Made by a program: the position numbers and the translations under genes. Shown in pieces: positions 53,404-62,701 of a DNA stretch of 64,000 nt; position 1 is the first letter of the stretch; each line of letters starts with the position of its first letter. The notes below the pieces were generated by a model, which was not told the origin of the DNA, ran no database searches, and saw nothing but the letters and a program-made list of their open reading frames with translations. Source of the stretch: Gramella sp. MT6 (GTDB lineage Bacteria > Bacteroidota > Bacteroidia > Flavobacteriales > Flavobacteriaceae); assembly GCF_019357415.1 (NCBI RefSeq), contig NZ_CP048410.1:124001-188000 (forward strand), written 5' to 3'.

Positions 53404-53484
53404 AGTAAAGGAGGTTTGAAAGTTTCTTAAACCCAAGCTAAACCTTCAAGTTTTAGGGAGTATTCAACAGATTACCGAATGTAT

Positions 53485-54579
53485 TTATAATTCGATATCA
53501 GATGCGTCGAACCAATGCTTTTTCTGGGTGATCGTTCCATTATTAAGCGTAAGAAAGCCAGGATTAGAACGAATAATCGTCTTTAGGGCAGTTTCATCAG
53601 TCTGGTAAAAATCGAAATTAAGATCGAATTCTTCTTTCAGTTCAGATTGAAATTCCGGGCCAGAAGCAGTAAGACCTATTACCTTATATCCCTTCTGCAG
53701 GGCTTCTTCACTTAGGGATTTTACGGCTTTATAGCCATCTTTTTCAGTAGCCCTTAAATTATACGTTACGATCAGCAAGACCTTGTCTGCCGTTAGAACT
53801 TCATCGGTTATATCACCTTCTTCTCCTTCAATAACGAAGTCATGAATTGGAGCGATAGAATTCTCTCCGGTTTGCGTGGTTTCCACACCAATGAATTCAC
53901 CATCTACCTGTGGATACGCACCGTTATTTTCAATGACCTTTTCCTCTCCATCAACCTTGAATTTCCAGCTATAAATTACCTCAGCCTGCTCTGCGCCTTC
54001 AGGTATTTTCATTTTCTCCGGAATATTGTTTCCAATTTTATAAGGCCTGAAATCGAAAACCGGCAAATGCATCAATACATGATAACAAAAAGCAAAGCTG
54101 GCCATGAAGGAAGCAAATACCACCCATTTGTGATATTTCAGCGGAAAAATAGGATTGATGTACTTCTGATTAAAAAAGATGAGCAGAATCAGAACCAGCA
54201 ATATTACGTCCTTATAGAAGGACTCCCATGGTGTAAGCGGAATTGCATCCCCAAAACAACCACAATCGGTCACTTTATTGAAATAAGCGGAATAAAAGGT
54301 TAGAAATGTGAAAAATATGATCATTCCCAGCAAACTCCAGCTGGTAAATTTAGGAGCATATCCAATTAGCAGCATGATCCCCAGCACCATTTCAAAGATG
54401 ACTATAAGGATAGCAATTATGAGCGCAAAGGGAATTAAAAATGGAATATCGAGTACAGGTTCACTAAAATATTCCTGCAATTTGTAAGAGAAGCCTACCG
54501 GGTCATTTAATTTGATGAATCCTGAAAAAATAAAGAGAACTCCCACCAGGATCCTGGCGATACTTACAATTGCTTTCAT
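53485..54579 (-). CDS. BT_3928-like protein: DoxX/MauE-type membrane domain plus thioredoxin-like part
   Basis: 364 residues from ATG 54579, 4 nt after the DUF1599 stop; an earlier codon at 54618 lies inside that gene. The N-terminal half has four helices with MauE/DoxX features (ILVGVLFIFSGFIKLNDPVG; NKVTDCGCFGDAIPLTPW). The C-terminal half is a soluble domain, possibly thioredoxin-like (EEALQKGYKVIGLTASG), without a CxxC. The conserved CGCFGD suggests a redox or quinone-related role. Function unproved. Confidence 0.85.
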   Translation of the reverse strand: MKAIVSIARILVGVLFIFSGFIKLNDPVGFSYKLQEYFSEPVLDIPFLIPFALIIAILIVIFEMVLGIMLLIGYAPKFTSWSLLGMIIFFTFLTFYSAYFNKVTDCGCFGDAIPLTPWESFYKDVILLVLILLIFFNQKYINPIFPLKYHKWVVFASFMASFAFCYHVLMHLPVFDFRPYKIGNNIPEKMKIPEGAEQAEVIYSWKFKVDGEEKVIENNGAYPQVDGEFIGVETTQTGENSIAPIHDFVIEGEEGDITDEVLTADKVLLIVTYNLRATEKDGYKAVKSLSEEALQKGYKVIGLTASGPEFQSELKEEFDLNFDFYQTDETALKTIIRSNPGFLTLNNGTITQKKHWFDASDIEL

Positions 54580-54583
54580 AATA

Positions 54584-55147
54584 TTATTTTTTGGATGCTG
54601 CTTTTTCCTCGGCTTCACTGAAATGTATCATGGCGAAAACCGAATAATTAATCATATCCTGATAATTAGCATCGATACCTTCGCTCACTAGTGTTTTACC
54701 TTTATTATCCTCTATTTGTTTAACACGTAATAGTTTTTGAATAATTAGATCTGTTAGAGAACTAATGCGCATATCACGCCAGGCTTCGCCGTAGTCATGA
54801 TTTTTATTCATCATCAACTCCTTTGTTTCCTGTATCTTTTCATCATAAAGTTTTATAGCCTCCTCTGGAGTTAGATCTGGCTGAACTGCAATTCCCTTTT
54901 CCAGTTGAATAAGAGCCATGACAGAATAATTGATGATACCAATAAATTCAGATTTTTCATCCTCATCTACTTTACGCACTTCACTTTCCTGTAACTGCCG
55001 AATCCTTTGGGCTTTGATAAATATCTGATCGGTAAGTGACGGCAACCTTAAAATTCTCCAGGCACAGCCGTAATCTTTCATTTTATTTAGAAACAAACTG
55101 CGGCAACTCGCGATCACCGCGTCGTATTGTTTTGAGGTATCCTGCAT
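54584..55147 (-). CDS. DUF1599 protein
   Basis: 187 residues from ATG 55147; a TTG at 55180 would add 11. It consists of two similar halves: KMKDYGCAWRILRLPSLTDQ and NKNHDYGEAWRDMRISSLTD, an internal duplication of a helical unit. The family is restricted largely to Bacteroidota and lies next to folP and the DoxX-like gene there, as here. Function unknown. Confidence 0.88.
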   Translation of the reverse strand: MQDTSKQYDAVIASCRSLFLNKMKDYGCAWRILRLPSLTDQIFIKAQRIRQLQESEVRKVDEDEKSEFIGIINYSVMALIQLEKGIAVQPDLTPEEAIKLYDEKIQETKELMMNKNHDYGEAWRDMRISSLTDLIIQKLLRVKQIEDNKGKTLVSEGIDANYQDMINYSVFAMIHFSEAEEKAASKK

Positions 55148-55235
55148 GAAGTAGATGTAATTTGCGTAAATTTCGGGCAAATATTTCAGATAGTCAAAGT
55201 TAATTTCCCGGCTATCAAAAAACCTAAATTACAAT

Positions 55236-56060
55236 ATGTTTATCAACTGCAAAGGAAATCTTATTGATCTCGCTCAGCCAAAAGTGATGGGCATTATTAA
55301 TATCACTCCAGATTCCTTTTACAGCGGAAGCCGTTCTAATACCGAAAAGGAGATCCTTACCAATGCTGAAAAAATGCTTCAGGAAGGAGCCACTTTTCTC
55401 GATCTTGGAGCCTATAGTTCCAGGCCGGGAGCAGATGATATTTCGATTGATGAAGAACTAGGCAGAATGATGCCCGCCATCGAGATGATCCTGAAGGAAT
55501 TTCCGGTCGCCGTTCTTTCCATAGACACTTTCAGAGCTGAAGTTGCCGAAAAAAGTATTCAGGCTGGCGCTGCCATCATTAATGATATTTCCGCTGGAAA
55601 ACTTGATGATAAAATGCTGCCGGCAATTGCGAGATATCAGGTTCCCTATATCATGATGCACATGAAAGGAACTCCGCAAAACATGAAAGATCTTAATCAA
55701 TACGATGATCTAACCGCTGATGTTCTTTTTTATTTTTCAGAAAGGATCAGAGCGGCCAGAAATCTTGGTATTAATGACCTTATCGTGGATCCTGGTTTCG
55801 GTTTTGCGAAAAATATAGCTCAGAATTTTGAACTGTTATCAAAACTTGAGCTTTTTAAAAACCTGGAGCTGCCTTTACTGGTTGGAGTTTCCAGGAAAAG
55901 TATGATCTGGAAATCACTGGACATTTCTGCCAGTGAAGCACTTAATGGAACCACCGTTCTTAACACCACTGCCCTACTGAAAGGAGCAGGCTTTCTGAGA
56001 GTCCATGATGTTAAGGAAGCCATGGAATGCATCAAATTAACCCGTGAATTGATAAACTAA
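55236..56060 (+). CDS. folP: Dihydropteroate synthase
   Basis: 274 residues. Joins pABA and the pterin pyrophosphate in folate synthesis; the sulfonamide target. Family motifs are GIINITPDSFYSGSR, LDLGAYSSRPGA, MHMKGTPQNM, IVDPGFGFAKN and GVSRKSMIW. Normal length. It is 37 nt before cdaA, likely cotranscribed, and divergent from DUF1599. Confidence 0.97.
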   Translation: MFINCKGNLIDLAQPKVMGIINITPDSFYSGSRSNTEKEILTNAEKMLQEGATFLDLGAYSSRPGADDISIDEELGRMMPAIEMILKEFPVAVLSIDTFRAEVAEKSIQAGAAIINDISAGKLDDKMLPAIARYQVPYIMMHMKGTPQNMKDLNQYDDLTADVLFYFSERIRAARNLGINDLIVDPGFGFAKNIAQNFELLSKLELFKNLELPLLVGVSRKSMIWKSLDISASEALNGTTVLNTTALLKGAGFLRVHDVKEAMECIKLTRELIN

Positions 56061-56097
56061 TTTTAGTTTTTCTATTTTTACATAAAACCCCCGCAAT

Positions 56098-56871
56098 TTG
56101 GACATCATAGATCTTCGAATTCTCGATATCCTGGATATTGTTTTTGTAGCCCTGCTACTCTACTATGTATATAAACTTGTTCGCGGTACCGCGGCAGTAA
56201 ATATTTTCATCGGTATTGTGGTGATCTACCTTGCCTGGTTGTTAACCCAGCTGTTGCAAATGGAGCTTTTAAGCAGCGTTCTTGGGGAATTTATTGGGGT
56301 TGGGGTATTTGCCCTGATTGTGGTTTTCCAACAGGAAATTAGAAAATTCCTTCTAATGATCGGGTCTACTAATTTTACTCAAAAAGGAAGGTTCTTTAAA
56401 AGCTTTAAATTTAGCCGGGACGATTTCGAGAATAAGATAGATATTGATGCCATCATAGACGCTTGCGAATCTATGGGTAAGACCTATACCGGCGCATTAA
56501 TGGTGATCCAGAAGAACAATAAGCTGGATTTTGTAAAGAATACAGGAGACAAAATGAAAATTGAATTGAATCAGCCAATTATTGAGTCTATTTTCTTTAA
56601 GAATAGCCCACTTCACGACGGGGCGATGATCATCGAAGAAAATAAGATCACCGCAACCAGGGTAATTTTACCGGTTTCCAATGATCGCTCAATTCCTTTA
56701 AGATTTGGTTTAAGACATCGTGCGGCAGTTGGTATTACTGAAAAAACAGATGCCCTGGCATTAATAGTAAGTGAAGAAACCGGGCAGACATCATATGTTA
56801 AAGATGGTCAATTCGTGATGTTTGAAACTCTAGATGAGTTGAAGGAAAAATTAAAAGAAGATCTTAGCTAA
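56098..56871 (+). CDS. cdaA: Diadenylate cyclase CdaA
   Basis: 257 residues: three membrane helices in the first 85 residues, then a DisA_N domain with GALMVIQ, the catalytic NSPLHDGAMII and LRHRAAVGITEKTDA (RHR motif). Makes c-di-AMP from two ATP. There is no YbbR partner gene beside it. The only fitting start is TTG at 56098, since no ATG or GTG is available before the first helix. Confidence 0.93.
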   Translation: MDIIDLRILDILDIVFVALLLYYVYKLVRGTAAVNIFIGIVVIYLAWLLTQLLQMELLSSVLGEFIGVGVFALIVVFQQEIRKFLLMIGSTNFTQKGRFFKSFKFSRDDFENKIDIDAIIDACESMGKTYTGALMVIQKNNKLDFVKNTGDKMKIELNQPIIESIFFKNSPLHDGAMIIEENKITATRVILPVSNDRSIPLRFGLRHRAAVGITEKTDALALIVSEETGQTSYVKDGQFVMFETLDELKEKLKEDLS

Positions 56872-56877
56872 ATTCTT

Positions 56878-58644
56878 TTATAAGGCCTCTTCAGCCTTGA
56901 ACTGAACCTCATACAGTTTTCTGTAATAACCATCTGTCTTTTTAAGCAGTTCCTTATGGTTGCCAATTTCAACGATCTGGCCCTGGTCCATTACAATGAT
57001 CTTATCGGCCTTTTTGATGGTAGCTAGTCTATGGGCAATTACAATGGAAGTTCGCCCTTCAGTAATCTTATCTGTAGCATCCTGGATCAGCTGTTCGCTA
57101 TAAGAATCTACCGAAGAGGTAGCCTCATCGAGAACAAGGATACTTGGGTTACTTACAAAAGCTCTCAGAAATGAGATCAACTGTCGCTGACCAGATGATA
57201 ACATCGCTCCCCTTTCTTTTACATTATAATAATAACCGTTTGGCAGGGTGCTTATGAATTCATGTATACCGATCTGTTTTGCCGCCGCAATCACGTCTTC
57301 ATCGGTAATATCTGGATTATCCAGGTTAATATTATTCATTATGGTATCAGCAAAAAGAAAAACATTCTGTAATACCACGGCTATCTGAGCCCTTAAAGAT
57401 CTAAGTTTAATATCTTTAATATCGGTTCCATCAACCAGAATAGATCCGCTATCTATCTCATAGAACCTACTCAAAAGATTAATGATCGTAGACTTTCCGG
57501 CTCCGGTAGCTCCAACGATCGCAACGGTTTCCCCTTCCTCAACTTTAAAGGAAATTCCTTTTAGAACTTCTTCATCATCTACGTAACTAAAGCGAACATC
57601 TTTAAATTCGATCTCTCCTCTAAGATTATCGATCTCAATAGTTCCTTTATCTTCTATACTTGCTTCGGTATCAAGGATTCCGAATACCCTGTTTGCAGCA
57701 ACCATACCCATTTGCAGGGTATTGAATTTATCTGCGATCTGCCTCAATGGCCTGAAAAGCATTTGAGAAAGTTCAATAAAAGCTACAATAATACCAAGGG
57801 ACATCTCGTCACCGGCAACCACTCTTAGTCCACCAAACCAAACGATAAGACCAATAGTAATGGAAGTCGACATTTCAGCGATCGGGAAAAATATTGAGTT
57901 ATACCAAACCGTTTTCACCCATGCTTTACGGTGCTTATCGTTAATATCCTTAAAATTGGCATATTCGGTCTTCTCCCTGGTAAAAAGCTGAACGATCTTC
58001 ATACCGGTAATTCTCTCCTGCACGAAAGTGTTCAGATTTGCCACCTGTGTCCTAACCTCTTCAAAGGCAAGTTTCATTTTCTTCTGAAATACACGGGTAG
58101 CATAAAGAATGAACGGAAGCACGGTCAAGACCAGAAGGGTCAATTCCCAGCTTTTATAGAACATAACCCCAAGAACTACCAGCATTTTAAGGAGATCACT
58201 AATGATCATGAACAATCCCTGACTGAAGATACTTGATATGGTTTCAATATCACTAACAGCACGGGTTACCAATCTTCCCACAGCCGACTTGTCATAATAC
58301 TTCATTTTGAAGCCAAGCATATGCTCGAACAGCTTTACCCGTATATCCCGCACAACTCCTAAACCAAGCCAGTTGGCGTAATAAATAAAACAGAACTGAA
58401 AGACCACCTCCAAAACAAGCACCCCAAGCATGAGGCTTACGTAATAAATTAGGCTTTCAAAATCTGAAGGCATAAGAGCCTTGTCTATGGTTTCCTGTAA
58501 CAGGATTGGCCTAAGCACAGCAAACAATGAGACAAGCACAGCTGCAATACCAACGAAATAGAAGATTCGCTTATAAGGATTGGTATATTTAAGCAGTCGC
58601 TTAAACAGATCCATATCGAACGCATTTCCCGTCTTTGTTGCCAT
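56878..58644 (-). CDS. ABC exporter, fused permease-ATPase (MsbA/LmrA type)
   Basis: 588 residues: six-helix exporter domain (about 20-320), then an ATPase with Walker A GATGAGKST, Q-loop VVLQNVFLFADT, signature LSSGQRQL (variant of LSGGQ), Walker B SILVLDEATSSVD, and the H-loop IAHRL. Works as homodimer or with another half-transporter. Substrate could be lipid, peptide or drug. It follows truA with no gap (stop 58645, start 58644), hence a shared transcript. Confidence 0.94.
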   Translation of the reverse strand: MATKTGNAFDMDLFKRLLKYTNPYKRIFYFVGIAAVLVSLFAVLRPILLQETIDKALMPSDFESLIYYVSLMLGVLVLEVVFQFCFIYYANWLGLGVVRDIRVKLFEHMLGFKMKYYDKSAVGRLVTRAVSDIETISSIFSQGLFMIISDLLKMLVVLGVMFYKSWELTLLVLTVLPFILYATRVFQKKMKLAFEEVRTQVANLNTFVQERITGMKIVQLFTREKTEYANFKDINDKHRKAWVKTVWYNSIFFPIAEMSTSITIGLIVWFGGLRVVAGDEMSLGIIVAFIELSQMLFRPLRQIADKFNTLQMGMVAANRVFGILDTEASIEDKGTIEIDNLRGEIEFKDVRFSYVDDEEVLKGISFKVEEGETVAIVGATGAGKSTIINLLSRFYEIDSGSILVDGTDIKDIKLRSLRAQIAVVLQNVFLFADTIMNNINLDNPDITDEDVIAAAKQIGIHEFISTLPNGYYYNVKERGAMLSSGQRQLISFLRAFVSNPSILVLDEATSSVDSYSEQLIQDATDKITEGRTSIVIAHRLATIKKADKIIVMDQGQIVEIGNHKELLKKTDGYYRKLYEVQFKAEEAL

Positions 58645-59391
58645 TTATATTATTCTGATGTTTTCAGGATATTCTATCCTGGTTAAATATAATCCGTGAG
58701 CCGGCACCGAAGTCCCCGCCATTCCCCTGTCCTCACTTTCAATAACTTCATGAATATGAGCCACCGGATATTTATTCTGACCAATTTCTATAAGGGTTCC
58801 CACTATTGCCCGAACCATATTTCTTAGAAATCTGTCGGCAGTAATATGAAAAACCAACTTATTATCTTCTGCTTTCCAAACGGCATGATCTATTCTACAA
58901 TTGTATGTTTTCACATCTGTCCTGCTCTTAGAGAAACTTTTAAAATTGGTATATTCTTTTAAAATAGCTGCCGCCTCGTTCATTTTTTCAACATCCAGTT
59001 CGTGCTTCAAAAACCAGGCAAAATCCTTACTAAAAGCATCCTTTTCCTGAACAATATGATATTCATAGCTCCTGGAGGTCGCATCAAACCTCGCATGAGC
59101 ATCCTCCCTAACTTCAAAAATCTCTGAGATCGCCACATCTTTTGGAAGCATGGAATTAAGTTTATACTTCAACAAATTTGTATCTATAGTCTCTGAATTA
59201 TCAAAATGTGCGAACATCTGTTTGGCATGTACGCCAGCATCTGTTCGCCCCGCTCCAACGATATCGATCTTAGAACGAAGAACCTTACTGAGGTTTTCTT
59301 CCAGAACCTCTTGTACACTTATAGAATCAGGTTGATTTTGCCAACCATGATAAGCTTTTCCAAAATAAGAGAGTTCTATAAAATACCTCAA
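58645..59391 (-). CDS. truA: tRNA pseudouridine(38-40) synthase TruA
   Basis: 248 residues from TTG 59391: RYFIELSYFGKAYHGWQNQP. The catalytic Asp is in VGAGRTDAGVHAKQM. Modifies U38-40 in the anticodon arm. A longer frame from TTG 59424 is ruled unlikely, because that codon lies in the promoter -7 box TATCTTTG at 59422-59429. First gene of truA-ABC exporter. Confidence 0.93.
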   Translation of the reverse strand: MRYFIELSYFGKAYHGWQNQPDSISVQEVLEENLSKVLRSKIDIVGAGRTDAGVHAKQMFAHFDNSETIDTNLLKYKLNSMLPKDVAISEIFEVREDAHARFDATSRSYEYHIVQEKDAFSKDFAWFLKHELDVEKMNEAAAILKEYTNFKSFSKSRTDVKTYNCRIDHAVWKAEDNKLVFHITADRFLRNMVRAIVGTLIEIGQNKYPVAHIHEVIESEDRGMAGTSVPAHGLYLTRIEYPENIRII

Positions 59392-59421
59392 GCTCCGCTT
59401 TATTTTTATATTAGCGAAATG

Positions 59422-59429
59422 CAAAGATA
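59422..59429 (-). promoter_or_regulatory. Bacteroidota -7 box (TATCTTTG) of truA
   Basis: Minus-strand TATCTTTG followed by C; predicted start near 59415, 24 nt before the TTG at 59391. No good -33 TTG. Confidence 0.6.
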
Positions 59430-59502
59430 AGGCAATTATAACAAGGAGAAAGGCTTTGCTAAGCCATCCTTTGTTAAACGAATTTTAAATCTGAATCCAA
59501 TT

Positions 59503-59991
59503 TTGAAAAAGATACTTCTCCTTAGTGATACTCACGGACATATTGACGACCGCATCCTGCATTATGCAAAAGAAGCAGATGAATTATGGCACGCCGGTGA
59601 CATAGGAAGCCTTGAGGTCACCGATAAACTTGAAGCTGTAAAACCTTTAAAAGCGGTTTACGGTAATATTGATAATGCCGAAATAAGAAAAGAATTTCCA
59701 CTTAACAACAGATTCATGTGTGAAGACATCGATGTCTGGATCACCCATATTGGTGGGTACCCGGGAAGATATTCGCCGGCTGTAAAAGAAGAAATAAGGA
59801 AAAATCCACCAAAAATCTTCATCTCTGGACATTCTCATATTCTGAAGGTGATGAATGATAAAAATCTAAACCTCCTACACATGAATCCCGGTGCTGCAGG
59901 AAAACAGGGTTTTCATAAGAAAAGGACCATGCTAAGATTCAAAATAGATGGAAAAAACATTAGTGATCTCGAAGTTATCGAGTTGGAATAA
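59503..59991 (+). CDS. YfcE/MJ0936-type metallophosphoesterase
   Basis: 162 residues. Dimetal phosphoesterase motifs in order: LLSDTHGH, HAGDIGS, VYGNIDN, THIGGYPG, and SGHSHILK. Such small enzymes hydrolyse phosphodiesters. The natural substrate is unknown. The start must be TTG 59503 (KKILLLSDTHG follows at once). It is divergent from truA. Confidence 0.9.
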   Translation: MKKILLLSDTHGHIDDRILHYAKEADELWHAGDIGSLEVTDKLEAVKPLKAVYGNIDNAEIRKEFPLNNRFMCEDIDVWITHIGGYPGRYSPAVKEEIRKNPPKIFISGHSHILKVMNDKNLNLLHMNPGAAGKQGFHKKRTMLRFKIDGKNISDLEVIELE

Positions 59992-60065
59992 TGTAACCAC
60001 CTTAAGCTTAACCGATAGTATTTAAAATTAGAAATAAATCTTATCACATTCCTCGATTTTAAAAT

Positions 60066-60096
60066 TAAAAAACCCGAAGCTTTCACTTCGGGTTTT
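60066..60096. terminator. Bidirectional terminator
   Basis: Stem AACCCGAAG / CTTCGGGTT with loop CTTTCA, A-rich on the left and T5 on the right. Between the phosphoesterase (+) and DUF4293 (-). Confidence 0.88.
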
Positions 60097-60126
60097 TCAC
60101 GCACTAATACTACTAAGATGATAGGC

Positions 60127-60537
60127 TTATCGTAATCGGTCAACAGATTTTACGAGATCTTCGTCCTTTTTGATGGCTTTATTCGCCAAAACAATAAAAA
60201 CGATAGAAATAATAGGAAGAAACATCCCAATACCCTTCTCTGAAATATCCATTTCTCCAGGTAAAGTTAGAGACCAATAAACAAACACTCCTAGTAAAAA
60301 AAGGTTCAATATTATATTTAGACGCCCCAGCACAAACTGGAGTTTTCTATTTTTAAACATAAAGATGCTTACCAAAGAAATTGCAGCAGATGCGATAAAC
60401 ATCCCAAATGCAATCAATTCATCTATGGCGTACACCGACTCCCCCGCATTATTTTCCCAAAGAGGAAATACAAATATAAGGCCTGCAGCCGTAATAGCTG
60501 CTATAAGTAGGTAAACAGTTTGTATTCTTTGAAGCAT
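60127..60537 (-). CDS. DUF4293 membrane protein
   Basis: 136 residues, four helices, beginning MLQRIQTVYLLIAAITAAGL and a central FMIASAAISLVSIFMFKNRKLQ-like region. These are the marks of the Bacteroidota DUF4293 family, which commonly lies next to rho. Function unknown. Own -7 box at 60557-60564. Divergent from rho. Confidence 0.9.
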   Translation of the reverse strand: MLQRIQTVYLLIAAITAAGLIFVFPLWENNAGESVYAIDELIAFGMFIASAAISLVSIFMFKNRKLQFVLGRLNIILNLFLLGVFVYWSLTLPGEMDISEKGIGMFLPIISIVFIVLANKAIKKDEDLVKSVDRLR

Positions 60538-60556
60538 ATTTCTTACTGTTGCGGCA

Positions 60557-60564
60557 CAAAAATA
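60557..60564 (-). promoter_or_regulatory. Bacteroidota -7 box (TATTTTTG) of the DUF4293 gene
   Basis: Minus-strand TATTTTTG, 19 nt before the ATG at 60537. No -33 TTG identified. Confidence 0.5.
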
Positions 60565-60729
60565 AAAGATTCTTTTTAGAATTACTGTCTAAAAGTTTAA
60601 AATAAAGTTGTATTATTGCAAGAACATTTCGTAACCCATTCAACGTTGGTTACTTAAGTCTCCAAACTTTTTGTTCTTCCTCGAGAAGTTTTTTAAATCA
60701 ATCCAAACGAAAATTATTTTAACGCATAC

Positions 60730-62418
60730 ATGTTTGAAATTTCAGAATTAAAAGCTAAAAAGCTTCCTGAACTTAAGGAAATCGCTGAAACGCTGAATGT
60801 TCCTAAGTACAAGACTTTAAAAAAACTAGATTTGGTGTATCAGATTCTGGACTACCAGGCATCAAATCCTAACAAAGTGAAAGAAGTTCTTACTGACGAC
60901 AACAACCAGGAACAGGCAAAACCAAAGCCTGCCAAAAAGGTAGGAAGCGAAAAAAGACCTCCAAGATCTTCAGCTTCTTCAAAACCTTCTCAAGCGAAGC
61001 CATCAGGAAAAGATTCCAGTCATTCTTCTAAAAAGGATGATTCAAGGAATTCACCTACACCTAAAGGAAATAGCAGGGATAGAAACCAAAGCAACAAAAA
61101 AGACACCCGAAGTCGCAACGATAACAGAAATGATAATCGCAACGACAACAGGAACGACAATCGTAACGACAATCGCAACGATAACAGAAACGATAATCGC
61201 AACGACAACCGTAATGATAATCGTAATGACAGTCGTAACGATAACAAAAAAAATAATGGAAACCGCGATAACAGAAATCGTTACCGCGAGCCAGATTACG
61301 AATTCGATGCTATCATAGAAAGTGAAGGAGTACTGGATATCATGCAGGATAACTATGGTTTCCTGAGATCTTCAGATTACAACTACCTTACTTCTCCAGA
61401 TGATATTTATGTATCCCAGTCACAGATCAGGCTTTTTGGACTGAAAACCGGAGATACCGTACAGGGACAGATTAGACCTCCTAAAGAAGGAGAGAAATAT
61501 TTCCCACTTATTAAGATCAATAAGATCAATGGTCTTGACCCACAAGTGGTGAGGGATCGTGTTTCTTTTGAACACCTTACTCCTCTATTCCCTAAAGATA
61601 AATTTATTCTTGCTGAAAAGCAGAGTTCTATATCTACCAGGGTAATGGATCTTTTTGCGCCTATCGGGAAAGGACAACGTGGCATGATCGTTTCTCAACC
61701 GAAGACAGGTAAAACCATGCTTTTAAAGGATATCGCCAATGCAATTGCAGCGAATCATCCTGAGGTTTATCAGATCGTTCTACTTATTGATGAAAGACCT
61801 GAAGAGGTTACCGATATGCAGCGTAATGTAAAAGGTGAAGTCGTTGCTTCAACCTTCGACAAAGAAGCTCATGAACATGTAAGAGTTGCCAATATCGTAT
61901 TAGAAAAAGCAAAGCGTTTGGTAGAATGTGGTCACGATGTAGTGATACTTCTTGATTCTATCACCAGACTTGCGAGAGCTTACAACACTGTTCAACCTGC
62001 CAGCGGTAAGGTATTGAGTGGTGGTGTAGATGCTAACGCCTTACATAAACCTAAAAGATTCTTTGGAGCGGCTCGTAATATTGAGAACGGAGGTTCGTTG
62101 TCTATTATAGCAACAGCGCTTACTGAAACCGGTTCTAAGATGGATGAAGTGATCTTTGAGGAATTTAAAGGAACAGGTAACATGGAGCTTCAGTTAGATA
62201 GAAGAATTTCTAATAGAAGAATATTCCCTGCGATAGATCTTGTTTCTTCAAGTACACGTAGAGATGATCTACTTCTTGATGACTCGACCATTCAACGTAT
62301 GTGGGTGCTTAGAAAGTATCTTGCAGACATGAATCCGGTAGAAGCAATGGAATTCATTAATGAAAAGATCAAAAATACCAGAAATAATGAAGAGTTTTTA
62401 ATCTCTATGAACGGTTAA
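60730..62418 (+). CDS. rho: Transcription termination factor Rho with a long disordered insert
   Basis: 562 residues against about 420 in E. coli. Rho_N (SAP-like) domain at 1-45 ([20 protein letters not shown]). A low-complexity Lys/Ser/Pro then Arg/Asn/Asp region spans about 50-190, including eleven RNDN-type tetrapeptides at 129-172. The RNA-binding CSD is at about 195-265 ([15 protein letters not shown]). The RecA-like ATPase has Walker A PKTGKT near 324 and Walker [16 protein letters not shown]. The Q-loop region [20 protein letters not shown] is intact, so activity is expected. Insert-bearing Rho is common in Bacteroidota. Confidence 0.97.
   Translation: MFEISELKAKKLPELKEIAETLNVPKYKTLKKLDLVYQILDYQASNPNKVKEVLTDDNNQEQAKPKPAKKVGSEKRPPRSSASSKPSQAKPSGKDSSHSSKKDDSRNSPTPKGNSRDRNQSNKKDTRSRNDNRNDNRNDNRNDNRNDNRNDNRNDNRNDNRNDNRNDSRNDNKKNNGNRDNRNRYREPDYEFDAIIESEGVLDIMQDNYGFLRSSDYNYLTSPDDIYVSQSQIRLFGLKTGDTVQGQIRPPKEGEKYFPLIKINKINGLDPQVVRDRVSFEHLTPLFPKDKFILAEKQSSISTRVMDLFAPIGKGQRGMIVSQPKTGKTMLLKDIANAIAANHPEVYQIVLLIDERPEEVTDMQRNVKGEVVASTFDKEAHEHVRVANIVLEKAKRLVECGHDVVILLDSITRLARAYNTVQPASGKVLSGGVDANALHKPKRFFGAARNIENGGSLSIIATALTETGSKMDEVIFEEFKGTGNMELQLDRRISNRRIFPAIDLVSSSTRRDDLLLDDSTIQRMWVLRKYLADMNPVEAMEFINEKIKNTRNNEEFLISMNG
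61114..61245 (+). repeat. Eleven tandem 12-bp units inside rho
   Basis: Eleven 12-bp units, each coding Arg-Asn-Asp-Asn except one Arg-Asn-Asp-Ser (unit 10). Codons vary between CGC/CGT/AGA/AGG, AAC/AAT and GAC/GAT, so the DNA repeat is degenerate while the peptide is nearly invariant. Confidence 0.95.
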
Positions 62419-62439
62419 AAAATCAGATCCCTACTTATA

Positions 62440-62472
62440 AAAAGCCGGATGCATTTTGCTTCCGGCTTTTTT
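62440..62472 (+). terminator. Terminator of rho
   Basis: Stem AAAAGCCGGA / TCCGGCTTTT with an inner TGC/GCT region and T6. Confidence 0.9.
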
Positions 62473-62550
62473 AATGGAATTAAACCTACTTGTATCGCTA
62501 TCAATTCAATACAGTAAGTCACCTTCCAACTACAATAAATTAATGCATAA

Positions 62551-62576
62551 AAAAAGCTCCATCTTTCAATGGAGCT
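62551..62576 (-). terminator. Terminator of tRNA-Gly
   Basis: Stem AGCTCCAT / ATGGAGCT with loop CTTTCA. The T7 tract lies on the minus-strand side, just after the tRNA 3' end. Confidence 0.88.
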
Positions 62577-62581
62577 CTTAG

Positions 62582-62654
62582 AGCGGGAGACCGGGTTCGA
62601 ACCGGCGACATTCAGCTTGGAAGGCTGACGCTCTACCAACTGAGCTACTCCCGC
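62582..62654 (-). tRNA. tRNA-Gly (anticodon TCC)
   Basis: 73-nt cloverleaf. Acceptor GCGGGAG / CTCCCGC, D stem GCTC/GAGC, anticodon stem TCAGC/GCTGA with loop CTTCCAA, T stem GCCGG/CCGGT with loop TTCGAAC, discriminator T. CCA not encoded. A promoter with both elements lies directly upstream. Confidence 0.97.
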
Positions 62655-62663
62655 CTGTGGCTG

Positions 62664-62695
62664 CAAATATAATCTGAAACGATTTCAAAATCCAA
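62664..62695 (-). promoter_or_regulatory. Bacteroidota promoter of tRNA-Gly (TTG, 21 nt, TATATTTG)
   Basis: On the minus strand TTG at 62695-62693 and TATATTTG at 62671-62664 are spaced 21 nt, within the consensus range. Predicted start is only a few nt before the mature tRNA. Confidence 0.75.
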
Positions 62696-62701
62696 AAAAA
62701 A

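Noticed and set aside
61114..61245. CRISPR-like array
   Set aside because: The repeats are contiguous 12-mers in frame with no spacers.
61020..61247. Minus-strand ORF with a Leu/Ser/Arg repeat over the rho insert
   Set aside because: It is the antisense reading of the 12-bp repeat in rho; no start context and no independent support.
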